Part shown: positions 1 through 6,102 of the stretch, one piece after another
How the letters are laid out: each line of letters opens with the position of its first letter
How positions within the stretch are numbered: position 1 is the first letter of the stretch
Assembly: GCA_007121375.1 (NCBI GenBank)
Contig: SKLX01000145.1
Span: 1 to 14,102, forward strand
Direction: 5' to 3'
Source: Bacillota bacterium
GTDB lineage: Bacteria > Bacillota > Dethiobacteria > SKNC01
DNA length: 14,102 nt
Notes under the pieces: model-generated
Told to the model about the DNA's origin: nothing
The model's input: only the letters and a program-made list of their open reading frames with translations
Databases searched by the model: none
Position numbers and translations under genes: made by a program

Positions 1-15
1 TAAGGAAAATCCCAA

Positions 16-22
16 AAGGAGG
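16..22 (+). promoter_or_regulatory. Ribosome binding site of the GerMN lipoprotein gene
   Basis: AAGGAGG lies 7 nt before the ATG at 30. It is a near-perfect Shine-Dalgarno sequence and fixes the start. Only 29 bases precede the gene in this window, so its promoter cannot be judged. Confidence 0.85.
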
Positions 23-29
23 AGCCCGT

Positions 30-1001
30 ATGAAAAAAACAGCAGTTATTTTTTTATCCCTTTTGCTCAGCCTGACCCTCATATTATTTATTCCAGGCTG
101 TGCACCTCCCGAAGAACCTAACAATAATAATGAGGTAACCCCGGATCCAGACACCATAACCCTGACCCTCTACTTCAAAGATCTAACCCTGGAGGATTAC
201 GACCCTATGGATTATGGGCTGGTAGTGCCTGTAGAAAGAGAGATACCCCACCGGGAGGATGTGGCAAAGGCAGCCCTGGAAGAACTCATTAAAGGTCCCC
301 AGGAGGATGAAGGAGAGGTGGGACCTGTAATAAGGGATGATGCCCAAATCTTAGATGTTTTTATAGAGGGCAACACCTGCGTGGTGGATATATCCCATGA
401 ATTCCCCCTCCTGGAAGTGGGAGGAGTAGAAGAAGGTACTATATTCATGGAGTCCCTAATATATACCCTGACAGAATTTGACAATATAGACACCGTTTGG
501 GTATTTAAAGAGGGTGCCTGCTGGGAAGATGGTCACATCGCCTGGGGTGGACCTTTAAACAGGCCCCAGGAACCCCAATTGTTACCCCTGTACTTCGGTG
601 ACCTGGAGGCGGCAGCATCGGGACAGGAAGGTAATTTTGGTTATGTTACCCCCGTGGAAAGAGAAATCTCCTGGAGCACAAACATCCTTTGGGATACCAT
701 GAGGGAATTGGTTGAAGGCCCCCATCCCGAAGAAGCTACCGATGAGCTGGAACTGGTAAGGACCATCCCCGAAGAAACTGTTATTCTTTCCGTGGCGTGC
801 CCCACCCTGGAGGACAGAACTGTAGAGGTGAACTTGAGGGATTCAATTACCAGGGGTACCCTGGAGGGAATGATCTTCAGGCAGTCCCTGGTTTACACCA
901 TGACGGAATTTCCCGTGGTTGATAAGGTTCTGGTTAAAGAAGAGGGAGAACCCTGGGATGACGGCCACTGGATATGGGATGAACCCGTAAGCCAGCCATA
1001 A
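30..1001 (+). CDS. Lipoprotein with two tandem GerMN domains
   Basis: Predicted 323-residue exported lipoprotein. Residues 1-23 are a signal peptide with a basic start and hydrophobic core, ending in the lipobox I-P-G-C with lipidated Cys24. A short Asn/Pro/Glu linker follows. Two homologous domains then occur at about 44-180 and 184-320. Both start with an (L)x-LYF strand and carry a 'VPVERE/TPVEREI' segment, an 'ELI/LVEGP' helix end, a 'G(T/M)IF...SL(I/V)YT(L/M)TEF' helix and a final 'W.DGH..W' motif. This is the GerMN fold found in the spore germination protein GerM and in other Gram-positive envelope proteins. GerM itself is a double-GerMN lipoprotein of similar length in Bacillus, so a germination or envelope role is possible. 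The specific function is inferred, and the gene stands apart from any sporulation genes visible here. The ATG has an AAGGAGG 7 nt upstream and the stop is TAA. Confidence 0.85.
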   Translation: MKKTAVIFLSLLLSLTLILFIPGCAPPEEPNNNNEVTPDPDTITLTLYFKDLTLEDYDPMDYGLVVPVEREIPHREDVAKAALEELIKGPQEDEGEVGPVIRDDAQILDVFIEGNTCVVDISHEFPLLEVGGVEEGTIFMESLIYTLTEFDNIDTVWVFKEGACWEDGHIAWGGPLNRPQEPQLLPLYFGDLEAAASGQEGNFGYVTPVEREISWSTNILWDTMRELVEGPHPEEATDELELVRTIPEETVILSVACPTLEDRTVEVNLRDSITRGTLEGMIFRQSLVYTMTEFPVVDKVLVKEEGEPWDDGHWIWDEPVSQP

Positions 1002-1029
1002 ACAGCCATAAACTTAAAAGTCACTATTA

Positions 1030-1055
1030 AGGGAGCCCCTTTTTAAGGGCTCCCT
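1030..1055. terminator. Bidirectional hairpin terminator between the lipoprotein and vanZ-like genes
   Basis: A 9-bp perfect inverted repeat, AGGGAGCCC (1030-1038) and GGGCTCCCT (1047-1055), encloses an 8-nt loop. On the plus strand it is followed by T-rich sequence (1057-1077, with runs of five and seven T). It therefore best serves the lipoprotein gene. The TAA of the convergent vanZ-like gene (1043-1045) lies inside the loop. The minus-strand exit has only a short T-run, so termination in that direction is less certain. Confidence 0.75.
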
Positions 1056-1756
1056 GTTATATTTTTGTCCTTTTTTTCACTGGCCTCTTCGCCAGTTTTT
1101 TCTTTCTGGGAAAGCCTGACCAGGATTTCTGCCTCTGACTCCTCACCTTCTTCAGCCGGCAGTTCATTTTGAGCCTTTCCTTCTTGGTGAACTTCCTTCT
1201 CTTTTTCTTCCTCTTTAAGGAATATTCCCTCCCTACCCCTTCTGGTTATAAAAAGGGAAAATAAGATAAGAAGGGTTCCCAGGGTGACCCCGATCATATT
1301 GATAAAAACATCAACCATACTGCCGTACCTACCCTCTACAAAGGTCTGCCGGTATTCATCCAGATATCCTAAAAGCCCTGCCACTATAAAGGACAGGATA
1401 ACAGAAATTGTAGATTTGCGGATATACTGGTGAAACAGGAAAAAGAGGGCAATGGTAATTACAAAGAAAACTACCACATGAGCCACTTTCCGCAGAAAAA
1501 ACTCTATGATAACAGGGTTTTCCCTGGCATAGGTCAAAACATCCTCTGTCAAGGTATCTATGGGGCCCAGTTCTCCAAAATCCAGGGGAAGCTGGGAGGC
1601 CAGCCACTCGGAAAGCCTAACCACCGTCAGATCCAGGCTAACCATAAGGGAATTAATATAATTGAGGATAGGTAAAACCCTTAACCCAGGAATAGAGGAT
1701 AATACGTAAAGGGACACCATTAAAAACAATACAATAAACCAGGCTTTTCTCTTCAT
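1043..1756 (-). CDS. VanZ-family membrane protein with a charged C-terminal tail
   Basis: A 237-residue membrane protein with the VanZ-like fold. It starts MKRKAWF and has an N-terminal transmembrane helix. A 'RKVAHVVVFF' helix follows, then a hydrophobic helix, then the family signature 'DEYRQTFVEGRYGSMVDVFINMIGVTLG' spread over the last two helices (D-E-x-x-Q-x-F, R, D-V, N-x-x-G). VanZ-like proteins are known from teicoplanin resistance, but most are uncharacterised. After the last helix comes an unusual tail of about 60 residues, rich in Glu and Lys and probably cytoplasmic. I chose the ATG at 1756 because GAGGAAG lies 6 nt upstream and the hydrophobic domain begins there. A TTG at 1840 would give 265 residues, but it has no ribosome site and coincides with a putative -35 element. 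The gene lies downstream of UPF0182 on the same strand. Confidence 0.8.
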   Translation of the reverse strand: MKRKAWFIVLFLMVSLYVLSSIPGLRVLPILNYINSLMVSLDLTVVRLSEWLASQLPLDFGELGPIDTLTEDVLTYARENPVIIEFFLRKVAHVVVFFVITIALFFLFHQYIRKSTISVILSFIVAGLLGYLDEYRQTFVEGRYGSMVDVFINMIGVTLGTLLILFSLFITRRGREGIFLKEEEKEKEVHQEGKAQNELPAEEGEESEAEILVRLSQKEKTGEEASEKKDKNITGSP

Positions 1757-1771
1757 TAAATGCTTCCTCAT

Positions 1772-1858
1772 TTCCCCAGGGATTTTGTTTACCAGGATAC
1801 CTCTTTCCCTAAATATACCATATCCTGGTTTCCACCACAAGATAAAACCCCTGGGGAA
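1772..1858. repeat. Two nested inverted repeats upstream of the vanZ-like gene
   Basis: The outer arms are TTCCCCAGGG (1772-1781) and CCCTGGGGAA (1849-1858), 10 bp and perfect. The inner arms are ACCAGGATA (1791-1799) and TATCCTGGT (1821-1829), 9 bp and perfect. The arms could form a long, interrupted stem in RNA. Alternatively, the inner pair could be an operator, because it brackets the -10 box at 1812-1817. No T-tract follows, so an ordinary terminator for UPF0182 is unlikely. Confidence 0.6.
1812..1840 (-). promoter_or_regulatory. Putative sigma-A promoter for the vanZ-like gene
   Basis: On the minus strand, TTGTGG (1835-1840) is separated by exactly 17 nt from TATATT (1812-1817). The -10 matches consensus at 5 of 6 positions and the -35 at 3 of 6. 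Transcription would begin near 1805, leaving a leader of about 50 nt before the ATG at 1756. This would make the upstream TTG at 1840 untranslated. Read-through from UPF0182 remains possible. Confidence 0.4.
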
Positions 1859-1870
1859 TGGATAATTTAT

Positions 1871-4486
1871 TTACCGGGATCTATCCTCCAGGTCCCTTAT
1901 CAAGTCTTCCATTTCTTCTATCTTTTCGCCATAGCCAGCCCAGTCACCTTCCTGAAGCTTTTCCTGGGCTTCTTCGAAAACTATGCCTAATTCATCTATC
2001 AGTTCCCTTACTTGGCCGGGGAGAAAATCCTCCAGGTCTTCCAGGGGTATTTCCTCGTCAAGTTCGTCAGGGAGGTCTATACGCTTCCCTAATAACTGCA
2101 TAAGCCCCTCCTCCAGGGTTCTTTCCATGACCACCGACTCCCCAAAAGCCACAATAACCCGGGAGCCCCGCTGGTCCCAAAGGGAGAGCTGTTCTGAGAT
2201 TTCCGTGCTCTGGTCTATACGGTTTTCTATCTGGAGGGGCCCCAGTATAACCCGGTCCTTGGGAAACATGTAGACCTTAACCTCCCCGTAATGTTCCGGG
2301 TCACACCTGGCCGCCAGCCAGGATATCATGTTATTCCTGCGGACAGGGGTATAAGGCTGTATCAGGGCAAACTCCTCCCCTTCCTCCCCGGGAAGCTGGA
2401 GAATTACGTAATAGGGCTCCACTAACTGCTCTTCCCCCGCATACCTTTCCATGGGCAACTCCCACAGGTCCTCCCGGTTATAAAAGATGGTGGGATTAGT
2501 GATATGATACAGACGGTACATATCTGCCTGGAGGCTAAAGAGGTCTTCCGGATAGCGTATATGTTTCCTCAAACCCGGGGGCATCTCCTCCATATCTTTA
2601 AACATCTCGGGGAAAATCCGGCTGTAGGTTTGGACCAGGGGATCTTCAGGTTCCATCACGTAAAAGTCCATAGTGCCATGGTAAGCATCCAGCACCACCT
2701 TAACGGAATTGCGAATGTAATTAACCCCTCCCTGGGGCTCCGCGTAAGGAAAGCGATGATTTACCGTATAGGCATCCTGTATCCAGAAAAGCCGTCCCTC
2801 ATCCACTACGATATAGGGGTCTTCATCCAGCCGCAGGAAAGGAGCAACCTTATTAATCCTCTCCTGGACCTGGCGGTAAAACATGAAACGGCTCTCCGGG
2901 TTTATCTCCCCAGTAAGGAGAGTCCGGTAATCGGCAAACCGCAGGGCGAAAAAAGCCCTTCGCAAAAGGGAATTAAGCTGTACGCCCCCATCTCCTTCAT
3001 AGTGGGTATAAACATTATCCTCCCCCATGGGATAATTAAATTCTTTAAGGTCTGTGTTGGATATTACGTAATCCCGGGTAAGCTCTCCGTAATATATTTC
3101 TGGCCTGGTAAGCTCCACCCCTTCTTCGCTCCGGGGAGGTATATCCTCCAGGAAATAGGTAGGCAGCCCTTCAGGAGTAACTTCATTTACGGGACTCATG
3201 ACAGCGCCGTATCCGTGGGTAAACTGGAGTTTCAGGTTGGTCCAGGTCCTGGCCCGCTCATCCAGGGCCTGCTGGTCCAGCTCCCGGGCCGAAATCATCA
3301 CCTGACGGTAATCCTCCTCCACATGATAGCGATCCGTATCAACATCGTAAAAGGTATAGTAAGGGCGAATACCCTGGAGTTCTCTAAAAGTGTTTCCGAT
3401 AGGCCGGTAATCCCACAGGCGTATATTGTCAAAGGTTCCCGGGGTTTGCTCTATATCCTCCCAGTAAAGTTCCTGGGTAGCAGCATGTTCCACCTGCCGG
3501 AAACGATCCAGACCAAAAGCCTTCCGGGTAAAAGCGATATTGTGCTCGATATAAGGTCTTTCATAGGTAAGTTCCGAAGGAGAAACCAGAAAGTTTTGAA
3601 CCAGGCCGGGGAGCAGGGCGCCTCCCAGTAAGGAAACACCGATTAACATTCCCGTCCCGTAGATGAGGATCCTGGGACGCTTGAAGTAAAAGTTTGCTAA
3701 AAAGAGAAGGCCTATAACCAGGGCCAGGAAAAAGAGGACCCACAATATCCTCTGGGTAACCATTACATCGGTATAACCGGCACCAAAAGAGTAACCCCGG
3801 GCGGATAGAAGGAGTTCCCAAATCTGCATCCGGTAATCCCAGGCTTTGAGAAGAAAAACCAGGGATAGGAGGGCAGAAACATGGCCCAGGCCGGGGAAGG
3901 AGTAAAAAAACTGCCTCCTGCCCACCTGGGGAGAGGGATTAAAACCCAGGTAAATAGCTCCCACCAGGAGAAGGGTAATAACAGAAACCATCATAAAAAA
4001 CTGATATAAAAATCTTAAAAAAGGTAGACCGAAAACATAAAAGGAAACCTCAGCATTAAATATAGGATCCGTTATACCAAAGTCAGTAGCATTGAAATAC
4101 TGCTGCATTTCCATCCAGTAGCCTCCCGTGTAGGAGGTCAACAAAAAGGCTATCAGTAAAGATCCTAAAAAATAAAGGAAAGTAATCCCCCGGGGAGTTA
4201 CATATTTATAATAGCCCTTGTGTATAAGCTGGGCCCGCAGGTCCAGATTTTGCATATCCAGTACCGTTTTCCGGGTAAAAAGGAGGTTAACGAATAAAAA
4301 GGCAAAGAAAAATAACAAAGTACCCAGACGCAGCCCCCAGCTGGATAAATAGCGGGTCCAGAAAACACCACCCAGGTTCAAGTTTTCAAACCACAGGAAG
4401 TCCAGGTAAAAACCCGACCCCACTCTTGAAAGAACCAGTACCGCCGCCACTGCTAAAAAAAACAAAAGACTGAAATTTTTTCTCAC
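1871..4486 (-). CDS. UPF0182 (COG1615) family large membrane protein
   Basis: An 871-residue protein that I recognise as UPF0182, a family of unknown function common in Clostridia, Actinobacteria and Cyanobacteria. Seven hydrophobic segments fall at roughly 5-21, 50-70, 101-119, 152-180, 199-214, 245-266 and 272-294. A soluble domain of about 550 residues follows, presumably outside the membrane, containing motifs I associate with the family such as 'ERPYIEHNIAFTRKAFGLD' and 'FTHGYGAVMSPVNEV'. The last 80 residues are strongly acidic, with probable helical or coiled-coil character. The start is GTG, with GAGGGGG a few bases upstream (about 4491-4497), and the stop is TAA. The length is somewhat below the 900-1000 residues often seen. 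It is divergent from mgtC across 203 bp. No function should be assigned from sequence alone. Confidence 0.85.
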   Translation of the reverse strand: MRKNFSLLFFLAVAAVLVLSRVGSGFYLDFLWFENLNLGGVFWTRYLSSWGLRLGTLLFFFAFLFVNLLFTRKTVLDMQNLDLRAQLIHKGYYKYVTPRGITFLYFLGSLLIAFLLTSYTGGYWMEMQQYFNATDFGITDPIFNAEVSFYVFGLPFLRFLYQFFMMVSVITLLLVGAIYLGFNPSPQVGRRQFFYSFPGLGHVSALLSLVFLLKAWDYRMQIWELLLSARGYSFGAGYTDVMVTQRILWVLFFLALVIGLLFLANFYFKRPRILIYGTGMLIGVSLLGGALLPGLVQNFLVSPSELTYERPYIEHNIAFTRKAFGLDRFRQVEHAATQELYWEDIEQTPGTFDNIRLWDYRPIGNTFRELQGIRPYYTFYDVDTDRYHVEEDYRQVMISARELDQQALDERARTWTNLKLQFTHGYGAVMSPVNEVTPEGLPTYFLEDIPPRSEEGVELTRPEIYYGELTRDYVISNTDLKEFNYPMGEDNVYTHYEGDGGVQLNSLLRRAFFALRFADYRTLLTGEINPESRFMFYRQVQERINKVAPFLRLDEDPYIVVDEGRLFWIQDAYTVNHRFPYAEPQGGVNYIRNSVKVVLDAYHGTMDFYVMEPEDPLVQTYSRIFPEMFKDMEEMPPGLRKHIRYPEDLFSLQADMYRLYHITNPTIFYNREDLWELPMERYAGEEQLVEPYYVILQLPGEEGEEFALIQPYTPVRRNNMISWLAARCDPEHYGEVKVYMFPKDRVILGPLQIENRIDQSTEISEQLSLWDQRGSRVIVAFGESVVMERTLEEGLMQLLGKRIDLPDELDEEIPLEDLEDFLPGQVRELIDELGIVFEEAQEKLQEGDWAGYGEKIEEMEDLIRDLEDRSR

Positions 4487-4550
4487 TATTGCGCCCCCTC
4501 TATCATAATTAAAAATTCTATAAACTTAAGATATGGTTTATGCCTATTTC

Positions 4551-4587
4551 TTCATATGAATATTAAATACCTGCTTACATATGAAGG
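4551..4587. repeat. Palindrome and half-repeat in the UPF0182/mgtC divergent spacer
   Basis: TTCATATGAA (4551-4560) is a perfect 10-bp palindrome. Its CATATGAA half recurs at 4578-4585. The 203-bp spacer is AT-rich, and these sites lie between the two divergent starts. They could be operator half-sites, but AT-rich DNA produces such words by chance. Apart from the mgtC promoter, I see nothing else firm in this spacer. Confidence 0.3.
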
Positions 4588-4616
4588 AACAATTTTTATA
4601 AAAAAACTAACTCTCC

Positions 4617-4645
4617 TTGTGAGTCCCTTCGCAAAAAGTTATAAT
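4617..4645 (+). promoter_or_regulatory. Sigma-A promoter of the mgtC-like gene
   Basis: TTGTGA (4617-4622), a 17-nt spacer, then a perfect TATAAT (4640-4645). Transcription would start near 4652, giving a short leader of about 38 nt. The leader is too short for an M-box or similar metal riboswitch. The ribosome site GGAGG (4677-4681) is 8 nt before the ATG at 4690. Confidence 0.7.
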
Positions 4646-4689
4646 AATGATGGATTAATAAAGGTCTTTTAATTGAGGAGGAAGTAAAA

Positions 4690-5415
4690 ATGTACTGGAT
4701 TGATTTTATTCTAAAGATTTCACTGGCCTTTTTGTTTGGAACAGCCATCGGCGCAGAACGCCAGTGGCGTCATAAAGTAGCAGACCTCAGGACTAATGCC
4801 CTGGTTGCCGTGGGAGCAGCCCTTTACGTTTCCCTATCCGTTATGATGGTAGACGATGCCGACCCTACCAGAATAGCTGCCCAGGTTGTATCGGGTATAG
4901 GCTTCCTGGGGGCCGGGGTAATAATCAGGGAAGGAATAAACATAAAAGGCATTAACACCGCGGCTACCCTGTGGTGCTCCGCGGCCATCGGAGTTTTGAC
5001 GGGTTCAGGCTATTATTTCCAGGCCTTAATCGGCACCCTGGTTATCCTTATTGCCAATATTTTTATAAGGTCCTTTCAGCAGAAAATTGATTACGCCCAC
5101 TTAAGAACTGAAAATGTAGACGCCCTTTGCCAGCTGGAGCTGGTTTGTGATACCGATAAGGAAGACCGGGTTCGCACCCTTCTTACTCAGAAGCTCATGG
5201 ACAAGGAGTACAGGCTGGCTTCCATCTCCAGTAAAAGCCTGGATTTGAATAAGCAGCAGATTCAGGTAGAGTTCCTGGTGCCGGAAGGCAGTCAGAAGGA
5301 ACTGGAAGAAATTATTAAAAAACTGCGAAAAGAAGAAGGCATCAGTTCCCTTAGCTGGAAACTGATGCCAGGAGGCCACGAACCTGGGTTGGTTAAGAGT
5401 TTGTGGTCAGGTTAA
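4690..5415 (+). CDS. MgtC/SapB family inner-membrane protein
   Basis: A 241-residue protein with the MgtC layout: four to five transmembrane helices in residues 1-128 and a soluble ACT-like regulatory domain at about 145-232. Visible signatures are 'GAERQWRHKVADLRTNALV' (21-39), 'RIAAQVVSGIGFLGAGVI' (61-78) and 'GINTAATLWCSAAIG' (87-101), which carry most of the family's conserved residues. Family members are linked to growth in low magnesium, virulence in pathogens and inhibition of the F1Fo ATP synthase. The long C-terminal domain resembles the YhiD/SapB-like environmental branch. The gene appears monocistronic, with its own promoter and a GGAGG site 8 nt from the ATG. It converges on desulfoferrodoxin, and its TAA touches the shared palindrome at 5415. 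Confidence 0.88.
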   Translation: MYWIDFILKISLAFLFGTAIGAERQWRHKVADLRTNALVAVGAALYVSLSVMMVDDADPTRIAAQVVSGIGFLGAGVIIREGINIKGINTAATLWCSAAIGVLTGSGYYFQALIGTLVILIANIFIRSFQQKIDYAHLRTENVDALCQLELVCDTDKEDRVRTLLTQKLMDKEYRLASISSKSLDLNKQQIQVEFLVPEGSQKELEEIIKKLRKEEGISSLSWKLMPGGHEPGLVKSLWSG

Positions 5416-5459
5416 ATAAGTTAACAAAAACCAACACAGTGTTGGTAAGTTAACTTATT
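5415..5459. terminator. Long palindrome at the mgtC/dfx convergent ends, possible bidirectional terminator
   Basis: The outer arms AATAAGTTAAC (5415-5425) and GTTAACTTATT (5449-5459) pair over 11 bp. The inner arms ACCAACA (5430-5436) and TGTTGGT (5440-5446) pair over 7 bp with a CAG loop. Four A's on one side and two on the other form an internal bulge. The mgtC TAA (5413-5415) abuts the structure and the dfx TAA (5455-5457) lies inside the right arm. Neither side has a clear T-tract, so it may act as an RNA 3' stabiliser rather than a classical intrinsic terminator. Confidence 0.55.
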
Positions 5460-5835
5460 GACCTTTCCAAAGACCGTGGACATTACAATACTCCCGGGCG
5501 GTAATATTACCTTCCGCCTCCACCTGGAAGACTGCCTCGGGGGACTGGCCGGGCTCCAGGAACTGGCGGTAAACCTTTCCGTTCACCAGAAGTTCAATCC
5601 ATTCTATATAGTGTTTTTCCTCCATGGGATGGGGATCACTGCCTACCAGCACCTTTACTCCTTCCCCGGTTTTTTCCACCACGGGCACATGTTTTTCATA
5701 AGAAGCGTCCTGGGTGTTTTCCTCCATGAGCTCCATGGGTTCTCCGCAGCAGACCAGCTCTCCTTCACCTGCATGGAGCACCTCCACAATATTACCGCAA
5801 ACATTACACTTGTAAACCTCTAACCTTTTTGTCAT
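5455..5835 (-). CDS. dfx: Desulfoferrodoxin (two-iron superoxide reductase)
   Basis: A 126-residue superoxide reductase that reduces superoxide to hydrogen peroxide in the cytoplasm of anaerobes, normally using electrons from rubredoxin. The N-terminal desulforedoxin-like domain (1-36) has the Fe(Cys)4 ligands Cys10, Cys13, Cys29 and Cys30. The catalytic neelaredoxin domain (about 40-126) has 'EKHVP' with Glu47, Lys48 and ligand His49. It also has ligands His69 and His75, and the C-terminal 'YCNVHGLW' motif with ligands Cys117 and His120. All metal ligands are present at the spacing known for Desulfovibrio Dfx, which supports the ATG at 5835. No rubredoxin or rubrerythrin gene is adjacent. 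Translation initiation is odd: the only strong ribosome site is 30 nt upstream, behind a hairpin. The gene is convergent with mgtC. Confidence 0.95.
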   Translation of the reverse strand: MTKRLEVYKCNVCGNIVEVLHAGEGELVCCGEPMELMEENTQDASYEKHVPVVEKTGEGVKVLVGSDPHPMEEKHYIEWIELLVNGKVYRQFLEPGQSPEAVFQVEAEGNITAREYCNVHGLWKGQ

Positions 5836-5838
5836 GGT

Positions 5839-5872
5839 AAATCCCGTTAAATAACCGGGATTTCACCTCCTT
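5839..5872 (-). promoter_or_regulatory. Distant Shine-Dalgarno plus hairpin in the dfx leader
   Basis: On the minus strand AAGGAGGTG (5872-5864) is a near-perfect ribosome site, but its GGAGG core ends 30 nt before the ATG at 5835. Between them lies an 8-bp perfect inverted repeat, AAATCCCG and CGGGATTT (5863-5856 and 5846-5839), with a 9-nt loop. If the 25-nt hairpin folds, only 5 unpaired bases remain between GGAGG and ATG. That is an optimal distance, so the hairpin may act as a structural spacer or switch. Confidence 0.55.
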
Positions 5873-5921
5873 CCCTTAATTTTAGCTTTTTAATAAGTAG
5901 CTTTATTTTATAACTTTCAAT

Positions 5922-5927
5922 ATTATA
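5922..5927 (-). promoter_or_regulatory. Possible -10 element for dfx
   Basis: A perfect TATAAT on the minus strand lies 87 nt upstream of the dfx ATG, at a sensible distance from the ribosome site. The matching -35 region is only TTTTAT at 17 nt, and the surrounding DNA is extremely AT-rich. The assignment is therefore tentative. Confidence 0.3.
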
Positions 5928-5962
5928 AGATAAATACCTTTGTAATAAAAGTTAATAATTAT

Positions 5963-5994
5963 GAAAAATCTTTAAAGAAAAATCTTAAAAAATC
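5963..5994. repeat. Short A-tract direct repeats between dfx and the tautomerase
   Basis: GAAAAATCTT occurs at 5963-5972 and again at 5977-5986, a 14-nt period. A related AAAAAATC follows at 5987-5994. The 267-bp spacer 5836-6102 is otherwise an AT-rich divergent promoter region. The A-tracts may curve the DNA, but no specific function is visible. Confidence 0.3.
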
Positions 5995-6059
5995 AGAAAA
6001 AGACAAAAAGGAAATCATGTTCCAGCAAAAGGAAACAGGGAGCTTTTTTACCCGTATCC

Positions 6060-6068
6060 TGTTATAAT
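6060..6068 (+). promoter_or_regulatory. Extended -10 promoter of the tautomerase gene
   Basis: TGTTATAAT contains the extended TG motif (6060-6061) and a perfect TATAAT (6063-6068). There is no recognisable -35 at 16-18 nt, as expected for extended -10 promoters. An imperfect 19-bp palindrome (6061-6079, arms GTTATAnTA and TAnTATAAC) overlaps it and could be an operator. Confidence 0.6.
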
Positions 6069-6102
6069 ATTAGTATAACCTGAAGAAAAGGAGGGGGTTG
6101 TT

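Noticed and set aside
1757..1840. TTG-initiated 28-residue N-terminal extension of the vanZ-like protein
   Set aside because: There is no ribosome site before the TTG, the extension is hydrophilic and unlike the family, and the bases read better as a -35 element plus inverted repeats.
2504..3631. Long open frame on the plus strand opposite UPF0182 (375 codons)
   Set aside because: It lies wholly antisense to a clearly recognisable gene, its translation has no recognisable domain, and no ribosome site supports it. It is a frame shadow.
5953..5962. TAATAATTAT, matching the core of a PerR box upstream of dfx
   Set aside because: Only about 10 of 14 informative positions match the full PerR consensus, one flank is poor, and the surrounding DNA is so AT-rich that such a core is expected by chance.
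6017..6067. Sixteen-codon reading frame starting ATG after AAGGAAATC
   Set aside because: It runs through the extended -10 element of the tautomerase gene, has no homology I recognise, and would lie upstream of that transcript's start.
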